From Budorcas taxicolor (lineage: Eukaryota; Chordata; Mammalia; Artiodactyla; Bovidae), in NCBI RefSeq assembly GCF_023091745.1, contig NC_068910.1:179111170-179175169 (forward strand): a DNA stretch of 64,000 nucleotides, written 5' to 3'. The number at the start of each line of letters is the position of its first letter. Position 1 is the stretch's first letter. The notes beneath the pieces are model-generated. The model made no database searches, had not been told where the DNA came from, and was given only the letters and a program-made list of their open reading frames with translations. The translations under genes and the position numbers were made by a program. Below are positions 45,487 to 56,562 of this stretch, piece after piece.

Positions 45487-46960
45487 TAAAGCTAGTGGAG
45501 GTGATGGAATGCCAGCTGAGCTATTTCAAATCGTGAAAGATGATGCTGTGAAAGTGGTACACTCAATATGCCAGCAAATTTGGAAAACTCAGCAGTGGCC
45601 ACAGGACTGGAAAAGCTCAGTTTTCATTCCAATCCCAAAGAAAGGCAATGCCAAAGAATGCTCAAACTACCGCACAATTGCACTCATCTCACATGCTAGT
45701 AAAGTAATGCTCAAAATTCTCCAAGCCAGGCTTCAGCAATATGTGAACCGTGAACTTCCAGATGTTCCAGCTGGTTTTAGAAAAGGCAGAGGAACCAGAG
45801 ATCAAATTGTCAACATCCACTGGATCATGGAAAAAGCAAGAGAGTTACAGAAAAACATCTATTTCTGCTTTATTGACTATGCCAAAGCCTTTGACTGTGT
45901 GGATCACAATCAACTGTGGACAATTCTTTAAGAGACGGGAATACCAGACCACCTGACCTGCCTCTTGAGAAACATATATGCAGGTCAGGAAGCAACAGTT
46001 AGAACTGGACATGGAATGATAGAGTGGTTCCAAATGGGAAGAGGAGTACATCAAGGCTGTATATCATCACCCTGCTAATTTAACTTCTATGCAGAGTACA
46101 TCATGAGAAACACTGGGCTGGAAGAAGCACAAGCTGGAATCAGGATTGCCGAGAGAAATATCAATAACCTCACATATGCAGATGATACCACCCTTATGGC
46201 AGAAAGTGAAGGGGAACTAAAAAGCCTCTGGATGAAAGTGAAAAAGGAGAGTGAAAAAGTTGGCTTAAAGCTCAAAATTCAGAAAATGAAGATCATGGCA
46301 TCCAGCCCCATCACTTCATGGGAAATAGATGGGGAAACAGTGGAAACAGTGTCAGACTTTATTTTTTTGGGCTCCAAAATCACTGCAGATGATGATTGCA
46401 GCCATGAAATTAAAAGACGCTTACTCCTTGGAAGGAAAGTTATGACCAACCTAGAGAGCATATTCAAAAGCAGAGACGTTACTTTGCCAGCAAAGTCCAT
46501 CTAGTTAAGGCTGTGGTTTTTTCCTGTGGTCATGTATGGATGTGAGAGTTGGACCGTGAAGAAAGCAGAGTGCCGAAGAATTGCTGCTTTTGAACTGTGG
46601 TGTTGGAGAAGACTCTTGAGAGTCCCTTGGACTGCAAGGAGATCCAACTTTTCCATTCTGAAGGAGATCAGTGCTGGGTGTTCTTTGAAGGAATGATGCT
46701 GAAGCTGAAACTCCAGTACTTTGGCCACCTCATGCGAAGAGTTGACTCATTGGAAAAGACTCTGATGCTGGGAGGGATTGGGAGCAGGACGAAAAGGGGA
46801 CGAGAGAGGATGAGATGACTAGATAGCATCACCGACTCGATGGACATGAGTTTGAGTGAACTCTGGGAGTTGGTGATGGACAGGGAGGCCTGGTGTGCTG
46901 CAGTTCATGGGGTGACAAAGAGTCAGACATGACTGGACAACTGAACTGAACTGTACTGAC
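45487..46960 (+). mobile_element. BovB LINE, forward, inside reverse L1
   Basis: 5'-truncated at AAAGCTAGTGGAGGTGATGG (upstream edge of the reverse transcriptase) and ends AACTGAACTGAACTGTACTG. Target duplication TATCCC at 45481-45486 and 46961-46966. L1 resumes directly after it. Confidence 0.95.
45509..46504 (+). pseudogene. BovB reverse-transcriptase frames, broken
   Basis: 45509-45931 is open for 140 codons, with DWKSSVFIPIPKKGNAKECS, RKGRGTRDQIVNIHWIMEKA and the catalytic FIDYAKAFDCVDH. It ends where CAA has become TAA. A second stretch (46103-46504) keeps YADD (46175-46186) and ends after a one-base deletion near 46494. Confidence 0.88.
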
Positions 46961-47012
46961 TATCCCATTGTGTATATGTACCATAGCTTATTTATCCAAA
47001 ATGGAGATCCTT

Positions 47013-48782
47013 GATATCCAATCTGTGACAAAAATGTCCACTGTTATCTTTTATGTAAAATTTTTTAGCATAAAATTTCATGTAAATAAATTATTTTGCT
47101 TGGTTAAAACTCATCTGGAATGACTGCATTGCAGCTAGGTAATCACACAAAGATATTTTAATCTGCAGCAGTTAAATCTGAAACAATTTACCTTCCCATT
47201 AAGACAGATAAGCAGTAGGTAGGAGGGCTATAATAACTTTTCCCCAAATTAGAATATTTTAACATCAGATTTCTATTCCATGAAAATCAATACAAAAAGA
47301 AGGGATGAAAGCCAACCTAATAATCTACATTACATACGTATCACATTTTCCTACCCAATACATGTCTAATATTCGTCTCTTACTGCCTGGAATGAAGTTT
47401 TGCGGGTTTGTAGGCTAGAGAAGAATGATGAGGCAGGGTTATTAGATTTAAGTTGTTTTCTTTAATCTGTGAAGCAAATAACTATGGTAACAGGCACTAT
47501 ATGATACCTAGTTTTCTGACAAGGGTCCCGAACACTGCTTTCCAAAAGCACAGTACAACTTAATGATCACATCCTGGTGGGAGTTGGTAGTTGGCAAATG
47601 AGCTATGCTCAACACAGAGCCAAAACTTTGTTCTTCAACCAAATAACCTTTATTACTGAAAATCGGTTTTCTAAGAGATTGCACTTTTCACGTCTTAGAC
47701 ATACCAATGACTTAAAAATGATAGCCTGATATACCTATTTGGATCATACTTCTTTTTTCTTTCTCTAGTCTAATTTATCTCTTCCTCCCCCTAAGGTCGT
47801 CAAGGCTTGCTGTCAATTAGCTCCAAGAATCATAACAAAAGTTCTGTAAGAAAAGATTGACAATACTAATTATTGGAAACAGTTTTTGGATTTCTAGTTG
47901 CCTTGTCAGATCTTACAGTGCCGCCTTAAATGACTATATTATTTTTTCAGGCATATGTGGTGGTTTTAAAAGTCAAACTGATTACTGTGGATTTGATTCT
48001 CTATGAAATACAAGGGTAGGTGGTTTTTGAATAGAACCTAGGGCAAAAAACCAGTTTAGGTTTTCTGGTTACAAAAAATAGAAAATGACTCTGGTTAATT
48101 GGAGTCACAAAAGAATTTATTGAAACTATATCAAAGGTGCTCATAGAACAGACTGACATTTCCTGTTAGATTTCTCTTCTGAACATGAGTGATCAGACCT
48201 CAGGTCAACAGAAAACTGAAAAATATGTTAAATACTTGTGAACTGTTAATTGAATCTATTCAAGTCATCTGAAAAGAAAAACATCTCATCTCTTTTTGCT
48301 TTTGAGGTTTGTATAACCTCAGGTGCTTAATGAGTGCCTACTATGAGTTATTTAACTTTATAAAATTAAAATTTGATACACTGAACATTACTACTTCACA
48401 AAGAATTCTTTACTTATGTCACCTCTAGAGAAACATGAAATAACATGGATTGGATGAGTGCATACAGTTTTTTTTTCATAACTTTTGAATTGTTCCACTT
48501 TAGATAAATTGAAACATTACTCTGGAATAAATGAACTATAGAGTTCAAATCAAGTGTAATAGAATGTCATTGGCATGGGTTCAAGGCAATGGCTCTCTTC
48601 CACTATAGCATACTGGTCATTCCAAATTTGAGAGGGCTGAATTCACACAAAAGTGAACTTTAAGAGTGGAAGAAATTTCAAGAGGTAGCTTGGCAGAGGG
48701 AGAGAGAAAAAGTCATTTGTTATAAGAAAGTTTTGGGAGGATGACAAGCAGTCTGATTATAGTATGGTTTTTGTTGAAGGGA
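47013..48782. other. 1.8 kb unannotated DNA
   Basis: No known repeat recognised. No long frames. It is one of the longer repeat-poor stretches. Confidence 0.45.
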
Positions 48783-48797
48783 ATAGTTGGGAATGGG

Positions 48798-49002
48798 CTT
48801 ACCTTGTAGCTCAGTTGGGAAAGAATCTGCCTGTAATGCAGGAGACCTGGGTTTGATACCTGGGAAGATCCCCTGGAGAAGAAAATGGCAACCCACTCCA
48901 TTATTCTTGCCTGGAAAATCTCTTGGACAGAGGAACCTAGAAGGGTACAGTCTGTGGGGTCACAAGAGTCAGACACGACTTAGCGACTAAACCACCACCA
49001 CC
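48798..49002 (+). mobile_element. Bov-tA SINE, forward, with 15-bp TSD
   Basis: CTTACCTTGTAGCTCAGTTG head to CTTAGCGACTAAACCACCAC and a (CCA)n tail. Target duplication ATAGTTGGGAATGGG (48783-48797) and ATAGTTAGGAATGGG (49003-49017), 14 of 15 matching. Confidence 0.95.
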
Positions 49003-49017
49003 ATAGTTAGGAATGGG

Positions 49018-49222
49018 CTTCCCTGGTAGCTCAGCTGGTAAGGAATCTGCCTGCAGTGTGGGGTACCTGGGTTCAATCCCTGGGTTGGGAAGACTCCCTG
49101 GAGGAGGAACCCATGGCAACCCACTCTAGTATATCCCCATGGACAGAGGAGCCTGGCGGATTATAGTCTATTGAGTCACAGAGTCAGACATGACTGAGTG
49201 ACTCAGCACAGCACAGCACATA
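49018..49222 (+). mobile_element. Second Bov-tA SINE, forward, tandemly adjacent
   Basis: CTTCCCTGGTAGCTCAGCTG head, TTCAATCCCTGGGTTGGGAA, tail GAGTGACTCAGCACAGCACA. It starts immediately after the target duplication of the previous SINE, so one of the two inserted at the other's boundary. Confidence 0.93.
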
Positions 49223-49810
49223 TTTAGAAATAAGTTTAGATAAACGAGTAAAGACTAAATTCTGATGGGTGACATTTAAGTCAAAAAGGAAGAATGTCAC
49301 AGATTCTCATAGAACAGGTAATAATGCCGTAAACAGTTTCAAAAAGCTGTCTGTAACCAAGAAGAGCTGGACGAAAGGAATCAGCAAGGAAATATCAAAT
49401 ATAAGACAAAACAGTGTCATTACAAGGGTGGGAGCACTCCAGAAGTGTTCCTGCTAGTTACTTGATATTGGTCACTGAACTACAATGCCACAATGTACAG
49501 TATCTAAATGGCCTCTTTATTTAATATTACTTACTCAGGATACAAATTATAAGTAGGAACATTTGGGTAGCAGAACATAGGTTACTCCCTTGTTCCACAG
49601 CTACTGGCCAGTGAGACGGAGGTGGGGATGACCTTCTTATATATTCTCTAGAAGAGACAGCATCCAGCCTCCTGCTGTAATTCACGCTAATGTGAGATTT
49701 CTTCAAAATATGATGTGTTCAACTGCTAGAAAATCAAAACTAAGTTGTTATATCTGACAAAGGGAGTGGACTTTATTAACCAGAATTGGCTTTATCTGAT
49801 TTATATTAAA
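49223..49810. other. Unannotated DNA
   Basis: Nothing recognised. Confidence 0.45.
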
Positions 49811-50042
49811 GGGGCTTCCCAGGTGGCACACTAGTCATAAAGAACATGCCTCCCAATGCAGGAGACATAACAGACATAGGTTCGATCCCTGGGTTGGGAA
49901 GATCCCCTGGAGGAGGGCATGTCAACTCACTCCTGTATTCTTGCCTGGAGAATCCCATGGATAGAGAATACTGGCAGGCTACAGTCTATAGGACTGCACA
50001 GAGCTGGACAAAACTGAAGCGACTTGGTACGCACACAAGCAC
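49811..50042 (+). mobile_element. Bov-tA SINE, forward
   Basis: GGGGCTTCCCAGGTGGCACA head, GGTTCGATCCCTGGGTTGGG, tail CTGAAGCGACTTGGTACGCA. Full length. Confidence 0.92.
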
Positions 50043-50262
50043 AAGGTATATTAAAGAAGGGAGAAACTATATGATGAAGCACAGAACCTAGCTCAGAAAC
50101 CATCGGTAGGCTGGGTTAAAGAGAGTGTGAAAACATGCAATGGTACAACTGAGTGGTAATCTTAGCCTCACCTGGGCCTGAAACTACAGGTATGGCTTGA
50201 CCTCCTTCTGTATAAACTAAAGGACAAATAGAATCAAAGCTATATTTCAGTAGGAACTCTGT

Positions 50263-50477
50263 GTGTTGTTGCTGTTTAGTCACTAAATCATGTCTGACTC
50301 TTTTGCAGCCCCATGGACTATAGCCCACCAGGCTCCGCTGTCCATGGGATTTCCCAGGCAAGAATACTGGAGCAGGTTGCCATTTCCTCCTCCAGAGGAT
50401 CCTCCTCACCCAGGGATGGAACCTGCGTTTCCTGCATTGTGGGTGAATTCATTAGTATTCAGCCACCTGGGAAGCCC
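50263..50477 (-). mobile_element. Bov-tA SINE, reverse, with 11-bp TSD
   Basis: GTTGTTGCTGTTTAGTCACT at the left, reversed head AGCCACCTGGGAAGCCC at the right. Target duplication AGGAACTCTGT (50252-50262) and AGGAACCCTGT (50478-50488), 10 of 11 matching. Confidence 0.95.
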
Positions 50478-50488
50478 AGGAACCCTGT

Positions 50489-51475
50489 TATACTTTCTGT
50501 TACTATACTAGTATTCCTGGAAAATTACTACACCTGATCCTGTAGAACCCTAGATTTCTCAGTTGGACACCAATAATTGATCTATATTGAAGTAAAACTC
50601 TAGAAGAAAGACACGTGCTGACCTTTGCGTTTTTTTGTCATCTATCAGTGTGGTGTTCAAGGTCAGTGTTTTCCTGCACATGAGTAAGGAGGCACAGTTC
50701 TCAGGGAAAATGCCTTAAACAGGCCAGTTCTCATTTTTGACTATGAAAAGAAGATGGAAAGAAGAAAAAAAAGTCAGACACAAGCACATACATGCACAAA
50801 GTGGAGCAGAAGCATCAGTGACAAGGAAAGATTTACAAAAATGTTGCCACTAGGTCCTTCAGCTTGGCTAATAGAGCTGCTTCCACCAGCTTTAAAATAC
50901 TGCACAAAGCTGGTAAAATGCTCAGGATCCAGCAGACTCTTGAGGCATGTTGGTTGAATGGAATTGACTTGGACTTTCAAGGGGTTATCTGTATTTTCAT
51001 AAATGCTATTCTTTGATGATATTTTGGACTTTAAAGTTCATTATCAGTTTGAATCAATACATTTTTATGTTACTTAAGAGTTGATATATTATTTATTCAT
51101 GTATTTTCAGCAATGTAATTTTTTATGTAGTGGTAATTTCAATCCAAGCAAGAAACATGAGGCCCAGCATCTACATCCTGACCTTGTTTATTTCAACTTC
51201 ATGTTTTAAATTATGACGTCAGTTTAGAATACAAACAACAAAAAAATGAAGACGTGAGCTATCACAGCTGGCCCTGAAGGCAGTTCCAATTTTGGCAATC
51301 ATCATTAATTATTTTAAAATGTCTTAACTGGAAGATCTTTTTCACACATGATCATGACACTGGCTATAAATCATTTTAGTCACCAGTCAGTATAGGAGGG
51401 ATTTAGGGGAAGTATCACATCAATTCAAAGAAATTTTATTCATTATATATTTTAAAAATATTTCCTGACAAAGGC
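50489..51475. other. Unannotated DNA
   Basis: A 67-codon frame at 50754-50957 has no recognisable domain. No repeat identified. Confidence 0.45.
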
Positions 51476-51575
51476 TAAAAACCTTGGTTTACATTGATGT
51501 TACCACATCTGGAAGTTTCTTCATCTCCGCTAATACACAATTAAGCCCAAATACTAAGTATGACAGCATAATTTA

Positions 51576-51634
51576 CCAGGGATCGAACCCTGGTCTCCTG
51601 CATTGGAGGCAGACACTTTAACCTCTGAGCCACC
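51576..51634 (-). mobile_element. Bov-tA tRNA-head fragment, reverse, in the spacer
   Basis: CCAGGGATCGAACCCTGGTC through CTCTGAGCCACC is the reverse complement of a well-preserved SINE head with its B box. It abuts the left arm of the inverted repeat exactly. Confidence 0.85.
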
Positions 51635-51670
51635 GAGACTGATGCAAATAGAATACAAAGAAAGGTTTTT

Positions 51671-51714
51671 ATCAAGTAGAGGATTTAATTTTATCAAGCA
51701 GTGAATTTAATTTT
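51671..51714 (+). repeat. 22-bp tandem duplication in the spacer
   Basis: ATCAAGTAGAGGATTTAATT(TT) followed directly by ATCAAGCAGTGAATTTAATT(TT), 19 of 22 matching. Confidence 0.9.
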
Positions 51715-51832
51715 GTGGTAAACATAACCAGTTAAATTATGCTCTCATACTTAGTATTTGGGCTTAATTGTGTATTAGCAGAGATGAAGAAACTTCCAGA
51801 TGTGGTAACATCAATGTAAACCAAGGTTTTTA

Positions 51833-53673
51833 CCCTTTTCCAGGAATTTTTTTTTTCTATTTGTTTAATCATTTCACAACAGCTATATAAAAAAGATTTT
51901 ATTATTGTTTCCACTTCAAGGATAAGGAAATGCAAGCATGGTGGTTTAAGTAACTTGGGATCTTACAGCCAATAAACCCTGGTTAGGCTGTGCTCCTAAC
52001 AGCTACAGATACACATCCATGTGGAAAATCAACAGCCTTTGTCACTGCTATTTTAGACCCTAGACTGCACTATTGGGGGAGGGGGTGTCTATTTATTAAT
52101 ATTTAGGATGTGTGATTAATACTTTCAAGGAAGTCTTCTTATATACCTCACCACATCTTGACCTTTGCAATGGTAATGCCAAAGGAAATTCTTCCAGTAG
52201 CTTTGGTAAATAGCTGATTATTTATCCTGTAATATAAATTGTTCTAATTTTCAGTAAATGAAGCCCAGTAGTTCAACACATGATTTAAAATAATTTTATT
52301 AGCTAGCGTCATGTGGCAAATCTTAGAGTATCATCTAATTAAGCTATTTTTAGAACATATAAACACATCTTTGTTGTCATTGGAACTGCTGATTAGTGGT
52401 AAATCACTCTTTTACATGAAACTTGGGTTATTGTGCAGGACTGAAAGAATCTGAAAGGAGTTAATGGAAAACCCAGCCTGCTAAAGTGCTTTAATGGTTT
52501 TATGTCTTACAAGATCTAGAATTTTATTCATTCTAATTTGAAGAGAAAACATTTTTTTTAAAAAAATCTGGGGCTTAACAAATGACTTGATTTCTAACAA
52601 AAAGCATTAGATGTTTAATAATCTTACAACTGGCTGGCTATATTTTCCTCAGTTTATTCAAAATATTTCAAACATCTGGAGGAATCTAAAAATGAATAGT
52701 GCTAAACAAGAGTGAGTTAATCAGCTCAACTCTTGAAAAATAAAAGAGGAAATATATACACAATAAATGTATTACTTGCCTAAAATTGCCATCTACCAGG
52801 GAGTGTTTTCAAACCTTGTTAATTGCTCATCCAATCTTTGAAAGTATGCTTAGCATATATCTTTAATACATATAATTTTCAAATTTATTTATAAATTATA
52901 AACATGTCCAATTCTAAGGAAAATTATTACGCACAAATATGAAATTTCATGTGGATGAGATAAACCTGTTATGAGTCATTATTTATTTTACTTTAAATTG
53001 TACAAAAGCAAAATCCTTTTGGTTGTCATTAAAAATAGTTTTAATGCCCAAATTTTAAACATTCACTATCAAGTTGACTTCTAAACCTCATTAACTGATG
53101 TAAAAGACAAAGCATATACTTAGAATGAGAATTTTTTATTAACAATGGTGGATAAAATTTCTATTCAATGGTCTTCTACATAATTTCAGCTTTGTGGCTG
53201 ACACCTTGCCACATATCACTATGTCATCATCATTACCTTGTGATATAACTGAGGAAGAGTTTCTACAAAGAACAGGAGATATTTGCTCTACCATTTTCTT
53301 GTCTTTTGCTTCGGTCTATGTTATATGCACTATTTTCCATTTGCAGCTTCCTTGAATAAAGCTTTTTTTCTTTACCAGTCTATTTGGTGAGAGTTAGTTT
53401 AGCTTGCAAATCTGCTTACCAGGCACACAAACATGAATTCAATATTATAAGCAGAGAAAGAGGTGGAATTCCATTTATCAATCCTTGGCACCAAAATGAA
53501 GTTTATTTCAGCACTTTGGTGTGTGGTGTGCACACATGTGTGAACTTGTACATGTACAAATTGACAACATACACAAGGTGCCATTTCAAAGCAGAGGATT
53601 TCGTTATGCTCTTGCAATTGTCTCATTTCATGTAATTCGGTTAAATTGAGTAAGTATGTGATAACCACATGCT
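51833..53673. other. 1.8 kb AT-rich DNA, nothing identified
   Basis: No repeat family recognised. A G-rich patch at 52074-52087. Frames are short. Confidence 0.5.
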
Positions 53674-53885
53674 GGGGCTTCCCAGGTGGCTCAGTAGTCA
53701 AGAATCCTGTCAAATAGGAGACGCAGGTTCAATCCCTGGGACAGGAAGATCCCTGGAGGAGGATATACAAACCCACTGCCGTATCCTTGCCTGGCAAATC
53801 CTATGGACAGAGGAAACTGGGGCCTACAGTCCATGGAGTCACAAACAGTTGGACACCATTTAGCAACTGAACCACTAAACCACCA
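53674..53885 (+). mobile_element. Bov-tA SINE, forward
   Basis: GGGCTTCCCAGGTGGCTCAG head, GGTTCAATCCCTGGGACAGG, tail TTTAGCAACTGAACCACTAA. Full length, diverged. Confidence 0.92.
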
Positions 53886-53899
53886 TCAATCCCATTCTA

Positions 53900-54160
53900 G
53901 ATGCATCTGCTAGTCATGTGTTTCTAGTTACTAGAATCCTTCTCCTCTACAAAACTTTGCAGCCATAACTTCACTCACCTTCACAATTCTTTGCCTTTGT
54001 AAATTCTTTCCAAGACTTTCTAAACCTCTGATATAGTCCAAATCTTCATAACCTTTGAACTTTTTGAAATGCTCTGTTCTTAATGCTTGGAACAGTGCTT
54101 GGCAGAGAATAGAAACTCAAGAAATATTTATTGAATAAATGAACAAAGAAATGAATTAAA
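53900..54160 (+). mobile_element. L2 LINE 3' end, forward (tentative)
   Basis: CTTGGAACAGTGCTTGGCAG and CAAGAAATATTTATTGAATA followed by AATGAAC are the typical L2 terminus. The upstream part is degenerate. Confidence 0.65.
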
Positions 54161-54876
54161 GGGCAAAGCGTGCCCTATTCTCTCTTCGCAATTAACTATG
54201 AGTATTTTCATATGAAATGCTCCGAGAGGTCCTGCAATGAGGACATTTATTTAACTCTGCCTTTCCTAAGCTTATCCTTTTCTCTCTTAACCTACTTACA
54301 TAAAACAATTTCTGGGAAACATGCTCTGGGAAATGCAAAGATGGGGAACCGGCTACACTGATGTACTAGAAAGTTTAATGTTCTAAAAGTGTTGTCCACT
54401 TTGTGATTTTAAAGTTCAATCAAAATAATGATGACCCAGGTCTTTTGTTACATTTTGTGTAACATCAAGAATATATTTATTAACTGTACCTCCTTTTTTT
54501 ATACACATGATCCATTAGTGGTATAAGATAAGAAGAAAATATGCATTTCTCTGCACTGTATTAAGAATTCCCAGTATGTTCAATGATCAGTCATTAGAAG
54601 TGATTAGAGGAGGCCAAATAAGAATTGATTTGGAGTTACATAACCAAAGCAAGAGGATCACTACAAACTCTCATTCAATTATGTCTATAATGTAGAGGCA
54701 GCAGAAATTGAAGATGTTTCAAGATGACCATGATTCATTTCTTTCAGTTTTTAAAGTAAGATTTCCTGGCTGAGTCTACATTGCTCTGTCCTACACTTAA
54801 AGAAAGAAGTTGGAAAGAAAAATAAAGGAGAAGAAATAAGGTAAAAGATTTGCCATAATTTTCAATGTCATTATTC
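54161..54876. other. Unannotated DNA
   Basis: No repeat or gene recognised. Confidence 0.45.
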
Positions 54877-54884
54877 CTATAGAG

Positions 54885-55102
54885 GAGGGGTCAGCAAACT
54901 TTTTCTAACAAAGATAGTAAATATTTTAGGCTTTGTGGACCACATGATCTTCATCAACCCTGCCATTAAGCATGAAAGCAGTCAATGTAGTAAAGAAGAG
55001 AATAATGTGAAACTTAATCTACCTATTTATCTATAAAACGTTATCTACCAAAATTGGCAGTGGGCTGGTTTTGGTACACAGGTCATGGTTTGCTGACTTC
55101 TG
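54885..55102 (+). mobile_element. hAT-Charlie-type non-autonomous DNA transposon
   Basis: Left terminus GAGGGGTCAGCAAACTTTTT and right terminus GGTTTGCTGACTTCTG form terminal inverted repeats. Internally it has TAGTAAATATTTTAGGCTTT and TGTGGACCACATGATCTTC, a well-known mammalian MER-class element. The 8-bp flanks CTATAGAG (54877-54884) and CCATACAG (55103-55110) match at 6 of 8, as for a decayed hAT target duplication. Subfamily not assigned. Confidence 0.8.
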
Positions 55103-55110
55103 CCATACAG

Positions 55111-55730
55111 AATAAAAGTTCCTCCCTCCATAATTCTAATCATGTGTGATAGAGTTTGTGACCTCTAGTATGTTGGGATTTAAGAGTTTTCTCAAAGTCA
55201 AATATTTTCTTACATTTTATCAGCCTTTGTGCTCTAAGTTCTCATTGTTCTTATTTTCTCCATTTCTTTAACACATTTCCATAAAGACTTTTCTTAAAAA
55301 GTACTACTAGATTAATACTTGGTAATTCATTTAGTTACTCACTCATATTGGGGAGTTCATTGATGGATGACATAGAGATGAATCTTATTTGGGGACTTGT
55401 TGGAAGAGTAGGGCAGAGAAGGGCAGCTGAGATGCATCCAGGGCCCTCTTGAAATTTCAGGCTACCTGGAAAAAAAACAGAGTGAGGAGAGGGAACAAAG
55501 CAAAGGAGAGATATGGCTTGCCAAAATCAGACCTCCTTGTTTAGTTTCTGTAAGGTTAATTTTCATCTTCAAGTAGATTTGGGCGCAGTTCTATGTCTGA
55601 ACCCAGAAATATGGAATGATGTTTGTGAAGCATGTTTGGGGGATGGGAGGGGAAAAGGAAAAAGAGTAGGAATTGATGCTCCACTTTGGCACGTGGGAGC
55701 TTTTTTCTCATTGTCTTATGTATGTGCTTG
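55111..55730. other. Unannotated DNA
   Basis: An 87-codon frame (55513-55776) begins here and ends in SINE sequence. No domain recognised. Confidence 0.4.
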
Positions 55731-55959
55731 TGTGCTAAGTTGCTTCAGTTGTGCCCGGCTCTTTAAGACCCTTTGAGACCCTATGGACCATAGCTCTCCA
55801 GTTTCCTCTGTCTGTGGAATTCTCCAGGCAAGAATACTGGAGTGGGTAGCCGTGACCTCCTCCAGAGGATCTTCCCAACCCAGGAATCGAATCTGAATCT
55901 CTTATGTCTCCTGCATTGGCAGGCAGGTTCTTTACCACTATCATCACCTGGGAAGCCCA
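55731..55959 (-). mobile_element. Bov-tA SINE, reverse
   Basis: GTGCTAAGTTGCTTCAGTTG at the left, reversed head CATCACCTGGGAAGCCC at the right. A short duplication GACCCTTTGAGACCCT sits in the tail. Confidence 0.92.
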
Positions 55960-56562
55960 AATATGGATGTCATTAAATAAATGTAGGTGTTTCGAATTAT
56001 TTCACCTCCATTTATAAAGAGTTGAAAATGTCTCCAAATTCTTTCCTAACCTTTCCTGGAACTTGTGATTTACCCCTATCTTATCCTTTTCTTTTTGACT
56101 CTTCTTCCTTCCTGCTAACAACCAAAGTGGCAGTAGGATGTGAAAAAGACAAAGAGGTAAGTGGTGGGCTATGGTTAAGTTTGAGGAAGTGAGAGGCAGG
56201 AGTGAGAATAGTACACTTTTGGTGATCTTAACCTCTCACTTGACATGACACATCGTGATTTCTACAGAAATAAGCAACAGATTTTCTTTAAATATCTTTG
56301 CAAGCACTATTTTAAGCATCAGGAAATAATATTATTTGAGTTTAATTTGAGAAAGTAAAGGAGCACACCAATGAAGAGTTAAAATAACTAACTTTAACGT
56401 AATTCCAATATGTATAGAGGATGTGAAATCCACCTACTTCTACAGCATTTACAATAATACAGTCATTAGTTTTTGAAAACGCTATGTATTCCTGGGAAAA
56501 CATGTCACCAGTATAAATCCTTTCTTTCCAATAAATGGAAATTGCATTAGATTCTAAAAGCT
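55960..56562. other. AT-rich DNA, nothing identified
   Basis: No repeat recognised before the BovB. Confidence 0.5.

Larger units (their letters stand above)
44700..47003 (-). mobile_element. Ruminant L1 3' end, reverse, hosting Bov-A2 and BovB
   Basis: Flanked by the exact duplication GAGATCCTT at 44691-44699 and 47004-47012. The L1 begins with a T-rich (reversed poly-A) stretch, then CATGAATCGGCCATAGGTAT, GGTTCCCTGCAATATACAGC, CTTACTTCATTCTGTATAAT and ATTGTGTATATGTACCATAG. Only about 0.55 kb is L1; the rest is a Bov-A2 and a BovB inserted later. Confidence 0.92.
51476..51832. repeat. Inverted repeat: 100-bp arms, about 98% identical, 157-bp spacer
   Basis: Left arm 51476-51575 and right arm 51733-51832 are reverse complements with two mismatches (CTGTCAT/CTCTCAT and GCGGAG/GCAGAG, read on the right-arm strand). 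The spacer 51576-51732 holds a reversed SINE head and a 22-bp tandem duplication. The arms match no repeat family I know. The structure could form a cruciform in DNA or a 100-bp hairpin in RNA if transcribed. It could have arisen by template switching or a fold-back duplication; an assembly or fold-back read artefact must be excluded. Confidence 0.93.

Noticed and set aside
50754..50957. 67-codon frame as a small gene
   Set aside because: No recognisable domain and an overlapping antisense frame of equal length; chance level in AT-rich DNA.
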